This document shows, one piece after another, positions 1 through 8,501 of a stretch of 64,000 nt of DNA. Source of the stretch: Marinospirillum perlucidum (GTDB taxonomy: Bacteria; Pseudomonadota; Gammaproteobacteria; Pseudomonadales; Halomonadaceae). Numbering within the stretch: the stretch's first letter is position 1; every line of letters begins with the position of its first letter. Under the pieces are notes generated by a model. It searched no databases and was not told the DNA's origin. It worked only from the letters and a program-made list of their open reading frames with translations. The position numbers and the translations under genes were made by a program. Where the stretch lies: NCBI RefSeq assembly GCF_003336805.1, contig NZ_QFWJ01000001.1, positions 310,001-374,000 on the forward strand, read 5' to 3'.

Positions 1-45
1 TTCTGATTGTTTTCAAAACCATTCGGACTATTTTGACAGGCTTTG

Positions 46-80
46 GAGCAAGGTAGATGTCTGAGCGAGTTACCTTGCTC
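46..80. terminator. Hairpin at the left edge, possible terminator of an upstream gene
   Basis: A perfect 10-bp inverted repeat, GAGCAAGGTA (46-55) and TACCTTGCTC (71-80), encloses a 15-nt loop. No T-run follows directly (the nearest is at 91-95), so a Rho-independent terminator of a gene lying left of the window is possible but not certain. Nothing coding was seen in 1-192. Confidence 0.3.
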
Positions 81-133
81 AGTGATTGATATTTTTGCTC
101 TGGCGTAGAGACTGCACTCCATTCTCGATATCA

Positions 134-189
134 ACCTCCTTGTTTGAAAACTACTGCTACACTCCCTTGTAGTTTTTAAACAAGGAGGT
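134..189 (+). promoter_or_regulatory. 5' UTR hairpin that sequesters the Shine-Dalgarno sequence of the MBL nuclease gene
   Basis: Positions 134-154 and 169-189 form a 21-bp inverted repeat with a single mismatch that becomes a G-U pair in RNA, around a 14-nt loop. The right arm contains AAGGAGGT (182-189), the ribosome binding site of the ATG at 193. The left arm starts with its exact complement ACCTCCTT. If the RNA folds this way, ribosome access is blocked until the stem is opened or cut. The hairpin is seen directly; its regulatory role is inference. A DNA operator for a dimeric repressor is an alternative. Confidence 0.55.
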
Positions 190-192
190 GTC

Positions 193-1584
193 ATGTCTTT
201 CCCTGATTTCATTCATCATGGCGGTCGTTCTGGAGTGACGGGTTCTTGCCATGAGTTGGTGGCTTCTTCAGATACTTCGCTGCTGGTCGATTGCGGCCTT
301 TTTCAAGGTGAGGATCAAGAGGGTGATTCCTTTGATCAATTGCAGATTGATTTTGATATCACCCACATTAAAGCGCTGGTAGTAACCCACGTTCATATTG
401 ACCATATTGGTCGCTTGCCTTATCTCTTGGCTGCCGGTTTCAGCGGCCCTATTCTGTGCAGTCAGCCTTCCGCTCATCTACTCCCCCTTGTGATTGAAGA
501 TGCTCTGCGGATTGGTTTTACCCGTGACCAGCAGCTGATTGAGCGCTTTCTGGTGCAGGTGCAAAAGCAGTTGCTGCCCTTGGATTACAACAGCTGGCAT
601 CCTTTGGTGAATACCTCAGAACTGGGAATGCAGGTTAAGCTCAAGCGGGCGGGTCATATTCTGGGTAGCTGTTATCTTGAGGTGGGCCTGAATTACAAGC
701 AGGAAAAGCGTAAACAAAAAGTGGTTTTTTCCGGAGATCTGGGGGCTCCCTGGTCGCCTTTGTTGCCTGCACCTCAATCTCCTTATCAATGTGACACCCT
801 GGTACTGGAAAGTACCTATGGTGATCGCCTGCATTTAGGCCGACAGGATCGAGCCAAGCGTTTACAACAAGCCATTGAAAAGGCCCTGCGTAATGATGGT
901 ACGGTGATGATCCCCGCTTTCAGTATTGGTCGCACTCAGGAGCTCCTTTATGAGCTGGAAGGCCTGGCCCATGACAACAAGGGGCTCTGGAAGGATCTGG
1001 AAATTATTGTTGATTCGCCTTTGGCTTCACGTTTCACCCAGGTTTATCGGCAGTTAAAGCCTTATTGGGATGCAGAAGCGCAAAGGCGTTTGCGAGCCGG
1101 GCGACATCCCTTGAATTTTGACAATCTTTATACCGTTAACTCTCATGAAGAACACGAAAACACTGTGGCTTATTTGGCCCGTTCCGGTCGGCCTGCGGTG
1201 GTGCTAGCTGCCAGTGGTATGTGTGCTGGTGGTCGAATTGTTAATTACCTGAAGGCTCTATTGGGTGACGAGCGTCATCAGGTACTTTTTGTTGGTTATC
1301 AGGCCTCGGGCACACCGGGGCGGAAAATCCAGAAATATGGCCCTTCCGGTGGTTGGGTGGAACTGGATGGCCAGCGTTATACCATTCGGGCAGGCGTGGA
1401 AACCCTGAGTGGTTACTCGGCGCATGCTGACCAGAAGGATCTGATTAATTTTATCAAGCGGATGCGCCGCTGGCCGCAACAAATACGCCTGGTGCATGGG
1501 CAGCAAGAAGCCAGGGAAGTGTTAAAGGGCAAGATAGAAGAGCTTTATTGGAATAAAAATCAAAAAGTTGAAGTGGTAGTCTAG
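193..1584 (+). CDS. MBL-fold beta-CASP ribonuclease-like protein (YSH1/COG1236 type)
   Basis: A 463-residue metallo-beta-lactamase fold protein with a beta-CASP insert, the family of CPSF-73-like and bacterial RNA-processing nucleases. The zinc motif HVHIDH is at residues 66-71. AGHILGS, FSGDLG, LESTYGDR, the beta-CASP motif PAFSIGRTQELL, LAASGMCAGGR and the late GYSAHADQ histidine motif follow in the usual order. No signal peptide or membrane segment is seen, so it should be cytoplasmic. The ATG at 193 follows AAGGAGG at ideal spacing, but that site is buried in a hairpin. The last 11 codons are copied twice downstream in a tandem array. It appears to be monocistronic. The substrate cannot be told from sequence; it is not a canonical RNase J. 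Confidence 0.85.
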   Translation: MSFPDFIHHGGRSGVTGSCHELVASSDTSLLVDCGLFQGEDQEGDSFDQLQIDFDITHIKALVVTHVHIDHIGRLPYLLAAGFSGPILCSQPSAHLLPLVIEDALRIGFTRDQQLIERFLVQVQKQLLPLDYNSWHPLVNTSELGMQVKLKRAGHILGSCYLEVGLNYKQEKRKQKVVFSGDLGAPWSPLLPAPQSPYQCDTLVLESTYGDRLHLGRQDRAKRLQQAIEKALRNDGTVMIPAFSIGRTQELLYELEGLAHDNKGLWKDLEIIVDSPLASRFTQVYRQLKPYWDAEAQRRLRAGRHPLNFDNLYTVNSHEEHENTVAYLARSGRPAVVLAASGMCAGGRIVNYLKALLGDERHQVLFVGYQASGTPGRKIQKYGPSGGWVELDGQRYTIRAGVETLSGYSAHADQKDLINFIKRMRRWPQQIRLVHGQQEAREVLKGKIEELYWNKNQKVEVVV

Positions 1585-1990
1585 AAGTTTATGGGAGCTT
1601 TCTTCGAAAGCGATGATCGCGCACGGAGTGCGCTCCCACGGGATTGGGCTACCAGATTGAAGTCTCTCCAAGAGCAGTAATCATGTAGAGATGGTGCTTC
1701 CCAATTGGAATAAAAACCAAAAGGTTGAAGTGGTGCCCTAGGAGTTTTTTGTGGGAGCTTTCTCCGAAAGCGATGATCGTGTACTGAGTGCGCTCCCACG
1801 GGACTCTACTCTCAGGATGAAGTCTCTCCAAGAGAGATAATCATGTAGAGATGGTGCTTCCCAATTGGAATAAAAGCCAAAAGATTGAAGTGGTATTCTA
1901 GAGGTTTATGGGAGCTTTCTCTGAAAGCGATGATCACGCACGGAGTGTGCTCCCAGACGACTCTACTTCCAGATTGAAGTATTTTTGTTG
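1551..1990 (+). repeat. Tandem array of ~158-bp units that copy the 3' end of the MBL gene plus a REP-like palindrome
   Basis: Three units start at about 1551, 1708 and 1868 (periods 157 and 160), and a fourth begins near 1988. Each starts with the last codons of the upstream gene (NKNQKVEVV, then stop TAG) and continues into a GTGGGAGC...GCTCCCAC palindrome. That palindrome contains the inner hairpins GCTTTC/GAAAGC and GCGCAC/GTGCGC. The first copy includes the real gene end. The two later copies keep the reading frame and TAG stop with mostly conservative changes (ending VVP and VVF), although they are not part of any gene. Confidence 0.85.
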
Positions 1991-2362
1991 GAATAATCTG
2001 CCGCTAAGTAGCCTTCTAGGTCTGGAAGCAGGCCGAGCCGGAGATGTTGGGGTGAAAGGTGATCAAGGTGCTGGGTTATCCGGGCTATGAACTGACTATT
2101 CGAGATATGTCATCTTTTCCTACCTTGGAAGAAGTAAGAGCAAACTCAAGATGACTCCTTCAGTTAGCCAGGTTTTTTGTGTTCGTACTGCTGGTTGATC
2201 TGAGGGGTTGTTGTTTAGTGAAGAGGACCAAGGGGTTCTCAACTATCGCTCTGAAGATCAAGCCGATTTTTCCCTTGCGATGCCTCTACGGAAACGGGAT
2301 TATGTGCATTCTTGACTGTACTCCCGCGCGATTAGCAATAATTAAATATTAATTGGAAGTCT
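1991..2362. other. Intergenic stretch before pgi with no recognisable gene
   Basis: About 370 bases follow the repeat array. A 31-codon open frame at 2059-2154 (GTG start, TGA stop) reads like ordinary protein (start MIKVLGYPGYELTIRDM) but matches nothing I recognise. It may be a gene remnant. An AT-rich stretch just before the pgi ATG (2337-2360) could hold its promoter. No convincing -35/-10 pair or terminator was identified. Confidence 0.4.
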
Positions 2363-4051
2363 ATGTCTCAGGAATTTCTAACCGAACGCCCTGCTTTTGC
2401 TAGGTTGCAAGCCTTGGCTGGTCAGCAAAAAACTCTGGTGAATTTATTTAGTGCTGACCCTTATCGGGCACAGAAAATGCAAATTGCCGCTGGGCCTTTG
2501 ATGCTTGATTTTAGTAAACAGCGGGTAGATGCCAGGGTTCTCTCTGAGCTTGAGAAACTGGCTGTAGAGGCTAATTTGCCTGGCCGAATTGAACAGCTTT
2601 TCACTGGTGAAGAAGTTAATACCAGTGAAAAACGGGCTGCCTTGCATACCGCATTGAGAGCGCCTGCATATAAACGCTTACCTGGTCTGGAAGCGGTGGA
2701 TACCCAGCTGGATCGCATGGAAAAGCTCGTGAATCAGGTGCAAACCGGTTGCTGGCGAGGTTTTTCTGGGAAAAAGATTACTGATGTGGTCAATTTGGGG
2801 GTTGGCGGCAGTGATCTGGGGCCTTTGATGGTGACCCAGGCTCTTAGAGAATACACTTTGCCCATTGCCAAGCATCTCAGGGTTCACTTTGCTTCTACTA
2901 TCGATGGCAGTCAGCTTTTTGATCTTTTGGATTATTTAGATCCGGAAACCACGCTTTTTGTCATTTCCTCCAAGTCTTTTACTACCATCGATACTCTATC
3001 CAATGCCGACACAGTGCGCTCCTGGTTGTCGAGTTATTGTCAGGATCGGAAATTGCTCCATCGCTGTCATTTTATTGGGGTTTCAGCCTCTAAAGACAAG
3101 ATGACTGCCTGGGGGTTACCTGAAGCGAACCAGCTGTATTTTTGGGATTGGGTCGGGGGACGTTTTTCTCTATGGTCGACGATTGGTTTGCCTATCGCCT
3201 TGTCGCTGGGAATGCCGGTTTTTCGTGAGCTCCTGGCTGGTGCCCACGCCTTGGATGAGCATTTCCGCACCGCAGCCCCGCTAGAGAATTTGCCCATGAT
3301 GTTGGCCCTCTTGGGGGTTTGGAATGTGAACTGCCTCAACATCAAGGCTCATGCCATTCTTCCTTATGATGGCCGTCTCAAGGCTTTTCCTTCTTATCTT
3401 GAACAGCTGGAGATGGAAAGCAATGGCAAGTCAGTCACTGCTTCGGGTAAGCCCTTGGATTATTCCACCTGCCCGGTGCTTTGGGGTGAGATCGGGGCCA
3501 ATGCCCAACATGCTTTCTATCAGTTGTTGCATCAGGGAACTCAACCTGTTGCCTCTGATTTTATTGTTGCCGCCCGCCGTTACGATAACGCCTGTGACTA
3601 TGCGCATTATGAAGAGTTGGTGGCTCAGCATGAACTCAACCTGGCTAACTGCTTGGCGCAGTCCCGGGTACTGGCACTGGGTAATGCAGCCGTAGAGCCC
3701 ACGGATAACCCCTACCGTCAATATCCGGGCAACCAGCCATCTTCCACCCTTTTGCTGGATAGACTAGATCCAACCAGTCTGGGGGCCTTGATTGCAACCT
3801 ATGAACACAAGGTGTTTGCTCAGGCTTGTCTTTGGGGGATTAATCCTTTTGATCAGTGGGGCGTTGAACTGGGCAAGCAGGTTGCCAAGGAACTTCAGCC
3901 CTACCTGAATCTTGAGAGTTCACTGGATTCATCTGATTTGGATTCTTCAACCCGTGAGCTTCTGCAGCGGGTCGAATGCTTGCGCTCAGCATCTCAATTA
4001 GTTCGGCAGTTGGATGCCCCGGATGCTGTAAGCCAGGAGGTGAAGCGATGA
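2363..4051 (+). CDS. pgi: Glucose-6-phosphate isomerase
   Basis: Interconverts glucose 6-phosphate and fructose 6-phosphate in the cytoplasm, feeding glycolysis or gluconeogenesis and sugar-nucleotide synthesis. The 562-residue protein has the normal length of bacterial PGI. It shows the SIS-domain phosphate-binding motif LGVGGSDLGP near residue 145, the family signature GGRFSLWSTIGLP near 264, the catalytic-region motifs ESNGKS and GEIGANAQHAFYQ, and the C-terminal signature WGVELGKQVAKEL. Its stop codon overlaps the start of the next gene (ATGA at 4048-4051), so the two are translationally coupled. With galU two genes on, this is a glucose-activation neighbourhood. Confidence 0.97.
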   Translation: MSQEFLTERPAFARLQALAGQQKTLVNLFSADPYRAQKMQIAAGPLMLDFSKQRVDARVLSELEKLAVEANLPGRIEQLFTGEEVNTSEKRAALHTALRAPAYKRLPGLEAVDTQLDRMEKLVNQVQTGCWRGFSGKKITDVVNLGVGGSDLGPLMVTQALREYTLPIAKHLRVHFASTIDGSQLFDLLDYLDPETTLFVISSKSFTTIDTLSNADTVRSWLSSYCQDRKLLHRCHFIGVSASKDKMTAWGLPEANQLYFWDWVGGRFSLWSTIGLPIALSLGMPVFRELLAGAHALDEHFRTAAPLENLPMMLALLGVWNVNCLNIKAHAILPYDGRLKAFPSYLEQLEMESNGKSVTASGKPLDYSTCPVLWGEIGANAQHAFYQLLHQGTQPVASDFIVAARRYDNACDYAHYEELVAQHELNLANCLAQSRVLALGNAAVEPTDNPYRQYPGNQPSSTLLLDRLDPTSLGALIATYEHKVFAQACLWGINPFDQWGVELGKQVAKELQPYLNLESSLDSSDLDSSTRELLQRVECLRSASQLVRQLDAPDAVSQEVKR

Positions 4052-5328
4052 AAACCCTTATTTTAGGTGAGGACCTGGTAGCCTGGACACTGGCTGCTGC
4101 CTTGTCATCAACCGGTTGTCGTGTCTACATGCAGGCTGGCCGTTTGCCGGATATGGCTTCCGAGGCCGTTGAGCCTGACGTTTTGGTATTGCTTGAACAG
4201 CAATTGGAAGCAGGGCGTTTATCCTTGCAGGCTTTTTTTTGGCAAGCGGCAGAAGAAGGAGTGGAGCTTTTACTGGATGCCAGGGATTTTGTCGGGCTGG
4301 ATACTTTGCTAAGAGATATAAAGGCTTCGGGGTTGCCAGCCTTGGTTGCACTGGTGCAACCTGCACCCTTGGGAACGACCGAAGCTCTGCAGGAAGAACT
4401 ACACGCTTTACCCGAAGCAAGTACCGAGGTGGTTTTCTGGCCTAATTTTATTCAGGCAGGCCGGGCGCTGGAAAGTTTTACCCGTATTGAGCAGCTGCTG
4501 CTGGGCAGTAACAGCGAAGATGCAACGCTTAAAATCAAGCGCCTGATGCTGCCTTTTAATCGCAGTCAGGATCGCTTCAAGGTGGTCACCCCCAGAGAAG
4601 CAGAGCTGACCAAACTGGCAATTAACGGTATGCTGGCAACCCGGGTGAGCTTTATGAATGAGCTGGCTCAATTGGCAGCCAGTCATGGAGTGGATATTGA
4701 AGCGGTTCGCCAGGCCATGGGGGCGGATACTCGTATTGGTTACCAGTATCTTTACCCGGGTTGTGGCTTTGGTGGTGAAGCCTTTCTTCAGACTCTGGAA
4801 CAGTTGAATCGGGAGTTAAATTCCACAAGGCCTGTAACTGACCGAACAGCAAGCCTTTTGGGAGAAGTACAAGCAATTAATGACCAGCAGAAGGACCTGC
4901 TGTTTCAGAAGTTGTGGCGCTATTATCGAGCTGAGGTCCAGGGGCGGCGCGTTGCACTTTGGGGTTGTGCTTTTAAACCCAATACAGCCAGTGTCTCGGG
5001 CAGTCCTGCCTTGCACCTGATACGGGTGCTGCTGGAGCATCAGGTTCAGGTGGTGGTTTATGACCCGCGTGCAGCGGTTAATCTGGCCGGTTACTTTGAT
5101 CATCCCGAAGGCCTGGAGATTGCCGAGTCACCTGAAGAGGCCGCGCAGGGTAGTGATGCAGTCTTGGTAGTGACGGAGTGGAAGGAGTTTTGGAATCTGG
5201 ATTTGCCTGCCTTGCGCGATCAAATGAAAGAACCCCTGTTGCTGGATGGACGCAATATCTATGACCCTGACGAAATGGCGGCTGCCGGCTGGATATATTC
5301 CGGGGTGGGGCGAGGGAAGGTCATCTGA
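4048..5328 (+). CDS. UDP-glucose 6-dehydrogenase homologue, probably catalytically inactive
   Basis: A 426-residue member of the UDP-glucose/GDP-mannose dehydrogenase family. The ATG at 4048 overlaps the pgi stop and is preceded by AGGAGG. The fold is intact: a central domain (NGMLATRVSFMNELAQLA, then DTRIGYQYLYPGCGFGG) and a C-terminal domain with FKPNT, VVTEWKEF and DGRNIYDP. Key residues are missing. The N-terminal NAD motif GxGxxG reads ILGEDLVAW. The active-site GGSCFPKD reads GGEAFLQT, which removes the catalytic Cys and the Lys-Asp pair. The usual DDVRE after FKPNT reads ASVSG. The frame is open and well conserved, so this looks like a maintained pseudoenzyme rather than a decaying gene. 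A regulatory or scaffold role is inference. Confidence 0.8.
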   Translation: MKTLILGEDLVAWTLAAALSSTGCRVYMQAGRLPDMASEAVEPDVLVLLEQQLEAGRLSLQAFFWQAAEEGVELLLDARDFVGLDTLLRDIKASGLPALVALVQPAPLGTTEALQEELHALPEASTEVVFWPNFIQAGRALESFTRIEQLLLGSNSEDATLKIKRLMLPFNRSQDRFKVVTPREAELTKLAINGMLATRVSFMNELAQLAASHGVDIEAVRQAMGADTRIGYQYLYPGCGFGGEAFLQTLEQLNRELNSTRPVTDRTASLLGEVQAINDQQKDLLFQKLWRYYRAEVQGRRVALWGCAFKPNTASVSGSPALHLIRVLLEHQVQVVVYDPRAAVNLAGYFDHPEGLEIAESPEEAAQGSDAVLVVTEWKEFWNLDLPALRDQMKEPLLLDGRNIYDPDEMAAAGWIYSGVGRGKVI

Positions 5329-5349
5329 CTTCGTTAATTACACCCTAAA

Positions 5350-5730
5350 TGATCGCGCACGGAGTGCGCTCCCACTAGGGTAGGGCTGTAAGATTTTTTA
5401 GTGGGATTGCTCTCTGAGCATAAGATTTAAGACGTGGTAGCCAGTTGACTGTATCGCGCACGGAGTGCGCTCCCACCAGAGTAGGGTAGCAAGAGTTTTT
5501 TGTAGGAGTGCTCTCTAAGCACGAGATTTTAAGACCTGGTGGCCAGTTGACTGTATCGCGCACGGAGTGTGCCCCCCACCAGAGTGGGTCAGCAAGAGTT
5601 TTTTGTAGGAGTGCTCTCTGAGCACGAGATTTTAAGACCTGGTGGCCAGATGGTTGTATCACGCTCGGAGTGGGCTCCCACTAGGCTAGGGTGCAAGAGT
5701 TTTTTGTAGGAGTGCTCTCTGAGCACGAGG
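5350..5730. repeat. Tandem array of four ~102-bp REP-like repeats between the UGD homologue and galU
   Basis: The core ATCGCGCACGGAGTGCGC (or a variant) starts at 5352, 5453, 5555 and 5658, giving periods of 101-103 bp. Each is followed by GCTCCCAC-type sequence, a GCAAGAGTTTTTTGTAGG stretch, an AGTGCTCTCTGAGCAC hairpin and a GACCTGGTGGCCAG-type segment. The GCGCACGGAGTGCGCTCCCAC part is the same palindrome found in the array at 1591-1955. The whole 437-base gap 5329-5765 is essentially repeat, with the galU promoter and RBS region at its right edge. Confidence 0.85.
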
Positions 5731-5765
5731 TTTATACGGTTTTATTGAAAAGTGTTGGAGTTTGA

Positions 5766-6626
5766 ATGTCTTCAAAATTGAAAAAAGCCATTATTCCTGT
5801 AGCCGGTTTGGGTACTCGTTTGCTGCCTATCAGTAAGGCTATTCCCAAGGAAATGGTGCCTGTGGTGGATCGCCCTCTGATCCAGCATGTGGTGGAGGAG
5901 GCTCTGGAAGCCGGTCTGGATGAAATTATTCTGGTTACTCGGGGCGGCAAGTCGGCCGTGGAAGATCATTTTGATGGTCACTATGAGCTGGAAGCCGAAC
6001 TGGAGCGCAAGGGTAAGACGGCTTTACTGGAAAAGCTGCGTGCCATGGCTCCACCCGAGCTGAAAATCACCAGTGTACGTCAGGATAAGGCCTTGGGTTT
6101 GGGTCATGCGATTCATTGTGCCGCTTATCTGGTGCAGCCGGATGAGCCTTTTGCCGTTATTTTACCGGATGTCTTGGTGAAGCCTGCTCAAGGAAAGACT
6201 CAAGCCGATCTGAAAACCATGGTTGAGGTTTTTGAACAGCAGCAGGCTGCACAAATCATGGTTGAAGAAGTTCCTCTGGAAAGAGTAAATCAATACGGCA
6301 TCGTTGATTGCCAGGGTGTCGAGTTGAAAGCCGGTGAATCAGCCTCCATTGTTTCCATGGTCGAGAAGCCTGCACCGGAAGAAGCTCCCAGCCGCTTGTC
6401 CGTGATCGGGCGCTACATCCTGCCTGGTGAAATCATGCCGGTTCTGGCCCAGACTCAACCGGGTGCCGGCAACGAGATTCAGTTGACCGATGCGATAGCT
6501 GAGATCATTGCCCAGGGTAAACCTGTCGAGGCTTTTCGTATGCAGGGGCGTACCTTTGATTGCGGCTATATCCAGGGCTGGCTGCAGGCGAATCAGCAGT
6601 TAGGCAAGGAAGCAGGCTTGCTGTGA
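5766..6626 (+). CDS. galU: UTP-glucose-1-phosphate uridylyltransferase
   Basis: Makes UDP-glucose from UTP and glucose 1-phosphate for LPS core, glycan and osmolyte synthesis. The length (286 aa) is typical of GalU. The nucleotide-binding signature AGLGTRLLPISKAIPKEM covers residues 13-30. The substrate motifs VVDRPLIQHVVEEA, LGLGHAIHCA, LPDVLV, SMVEKP and IGRYILPGEI follow in order. The start follows GTTGGAGTTTGAATG. It heads a plus-strand run with msbA and LPS genes, which fits supply of UDP-glucose to the core oligosaccharide. A RBS is present but there is no clear promoter, since the upstream gap is filled by repeats. Confidence 0.96.
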   Translation: MSSKLKKAIIPVAGLGTRLLPISKAIPKEMVPVVDRPLIQHVVEEALEAGLDEIILVTRGGKSAVEDHFDGHYELEAELERKGKTALLEKLRAMAPPELKITSVRQDKALGLGHAIHCAAYLVQPDEPFAVILPDVLVKPAQGKTQADLKTMVEVFEQQQAAQIMVEEVPLERVNQYGIVDCQGVELKAGESASIVSMVEKPAPEEAPSRLSVIGRYILPGEIMPVLAQTQPGAGNEIQLTDAIAEIIAQGKPVEAFRMQGRTFDCGYIQGWLQANQQLGKEAGLL

Positions 6627-6710
6627 CCGACTGCCGCAGTGGAAGACACTTGGGTGACAGGCAGGTTACAATGATTGTTTTTCGTTTTTCATTTGACTGT
6701 GAGAGTCCAG

Positions 6711-8480
6711 GTGACCAACCCGCAAGCTACTCCCAAAGAAGCCAGTAGTTGGGCTTCCTATAAACGACTGTTGAGTTATGTGCGCCCCTATTGGGGTGCC
6801 TTTATGCTTTCTGTTTTTGGTTATGCAATCTATGCAGGCTCAAGTACCGCCTTTGCTCAAATCCTGAAGATGCTCGTGGATTCCATTGAGCAGGGGATGG
6901 AAGACAAGCGTCTTTTCTTTCCTTTGGTCGTTGTCGCTATTTTTGCGTTAAGAGGAATAGGTACCTTCCTGGGGACCTATTTCATGGCACATGTGGGGCG
7001 CCAACTGGTTCATTACCTGCGCTTGGATTTGTTTAATCGTTTTCTGGTGCTACCGGCCGCCTTCTATGATCAACACTCATCCGGACACCTGGTTTCACGC
7101 CTGACCTACAATGTCGAACAGGTTACCGGTGCCGCAACACGAGCTGTCACAGTGATTCTGCGTGAAGGCTTATTTGTGATCGGCCTGATGGGTTATCTGC
7201 TTTGGACGAACTGGGCTTTGGCCTTGATTTTTGTAGCCATCTCTCCGGTTATTGGCTTGGTGGTGAATTATGCTAGCAAGCGTTTTCGTAAAATCAGTCG
7301 CCGCATTCAAAACTCCATGGGGGATGTGACCCATGTGGCTTCTGAAGCCATCAGTGGTTATCGGGTTGTACGTAGTTTTGGCGGCAGTGATTTTGAATAC
7401 CAGCGTTTTCATAAGGCAAGTGATTATAATCGCCGTCAAGCCATGAAAATGGCTTTGACCAAAGCAATTAATACGCCCGTTGTGCAGTTGATTGTTGCTT
7501 CAGCATTGGGCTTTCTGGTTTGGTTGGCCTTGTCTCCCAACTTGATGGGTGATATGACGCCGGGTGAGTTCATTGCTTTCCTCACAGCGGCTTCGCTGAT
7601 GGCTAAACCACTCCGCCAATTAACTGAAGTGAACAACATCGTGCAAAAGGGGTTGGCAGCTGCGCAGGATGTTTTTGTCTATCTGGATATGCCGCAAGAA
7701 CCGGATAAGGGCACGAAAACTCTGGAACGCGCAGAGGGAGAAGTGGTTTTTGATAATGTCAGTTTTCGCTATGGTAAAGACCAGCCCCAAGCATTGAAAA
7801 ATATCACTTTTCAGGTCAAGCCCGGAGAAATGGTGGCCTTGGTCGGCCGCTCAGGTAGTGGTAAGTCCACGCTGGCGAGCTTGATTCCGCGTTTTTATGA
7901 GGTTGAAGAAGGCCAGATCCTTTTGGATGGTATTCCTTTGCCTGATTTGACGCTGGCCAGTTTGCGTGAGCAAATTGCTTTGGTGACTCAGCATGTGACT
8001 CTGTTCAACGATACCCTGGCGGCCAATATTGCTTATGGTTTGAAAAATCCAAGTAGAGAGGCGATCGAAGCTGCAGCTAAAGCTGCCTATGTAATGGATT
8101 TTGTCGATAAGCTCCCCGAGGGTTTGGACACCCTGGTGGGGGACAATGGTGTCTTGCTATCCGGTGGGCAGCGGCAGCGAATTGCAATAGCTCGAGCAAT
8201 TTTGAAAGATGCTCCTATCCTGATCTTGGATGAGGCAACTTCTGCACTTGATACCGAGTCTGAACGCTATATTCAAAAAGCCCTGGAGCATGTGATGCAG
8301 GGCAGAACCACTTTCGTTATTGCACATCGCCTCTCGACCATTGAAAATGCAGACCGTATTCTGGTCGTAGAGGACGGTCGCATCCTTGAAGAAGGCAAGC
8401 ATGCTGAACTCCTTGAGAAGCAGGGTGCCTATGCTAAATTGCACCAGATGCAGTTTCATGAACAAGTGACTCCCCAGTGA
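6711..8480 (+). CDS. msbA: Lipid A export ATP-binding/permease protein MsbA
   Basis: An inner-membrane half-size ABC exporter (589 aa) that flips lipid A-core across the inner membrane. The N-terminal transmembrane domain runs over residues ~1-310. The nucleotide-binding domain has Walker A VGRSGSGKSTL, the ABC signature LSGGQRQRIAIARA, Walker B ILILDEATSALD and the H-loop IAHRLSTI. I chose GTG at 6711 (MTNPQATPKEASSW) because family members start about there; GTG at 6699 and TTG at 6675 are alternatives in the same frame. The position between galU and LPS-assembly genes supports MsbA over a general multidrug exporter. The next gene starts 21 bases later, so they are probably co-transcribed. 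Confidence 0.9.
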   Translation: MTNPQATPKEASSWASYKRLLSYVRPYWGAFMLSVFGYAIYAGSSTAFAQILKMLVDSIEQGMEDKRLFFPLVVVAIFALRGIGTFLGTYFMAHVGRQLVHYLRLDLFNRFLVLPAAFYDQHSSGHLVSRLTYNVEQVTGAATRAVTVILREGLFVIGLMGYLLWTNWALALIFVAISPVIGLVVNYASKRFRKISRRIQNSMGDVTHVASEAISGYRVVRSFGGSDFEYQRFHKASDYNRRQAMKMALTKAINTPVVQLIVASALGFLVWLALSPNLMGDMTPGEFIAFLTAASLMAKPLRQLTEVNNIVQKGLAAAQDVFVYLDMPQEPDKGTKTLERAEGEVVFDNVSFRYGKDQPQALKNITFQVKPGEMVALVGRSGSGKSTLASLIPRFYEVEEGQILLDGIPLPDLTLASLREQIALVTQHVTLFNDTLAANIAYGLKNPSREAIEAAAKAAYVMDFVDKLPEGLDTLVGDNGVLLSGGQRQRIAIARAILKDAPILILDEATSALDTESERYIQKALEHVMQGRTTFVIAHRLSTIENADRILVVEDGRILEEGKHAELLEKQGAYAKLHQMQFHEQVTPQ

Positions 8481-8501
8481 TTACTAAACAAGGGTAAGAT
8501 T

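Noticed and set aside
1591-1955. CRISPR array
   Set aside because: Repeats are long palindromic units with a repeated, not unique, intervening sequence, and no cas genes are present.
2059-2154. Short open frame (31 codons, GTG start) before pgi that reads like normal protein
   Set aside because: Too short, no recognised family, weak RBS; may be a remnant. Mentioned in the intergenic entry but not called as a gene.
5375-5662. Open frame of 95 codons on the minus strand across the repeat array
   Set aside because: It is repeat DNA (internally repetitive GAHSVRDTVNW stretches) and arises from the REP-like units.
5350-5730. Tandem tRNA or small RNA genes
   Set aside because: No tRNA cloverleaf or CCA/TψC features; the hairpins match the REP-like palindrome.
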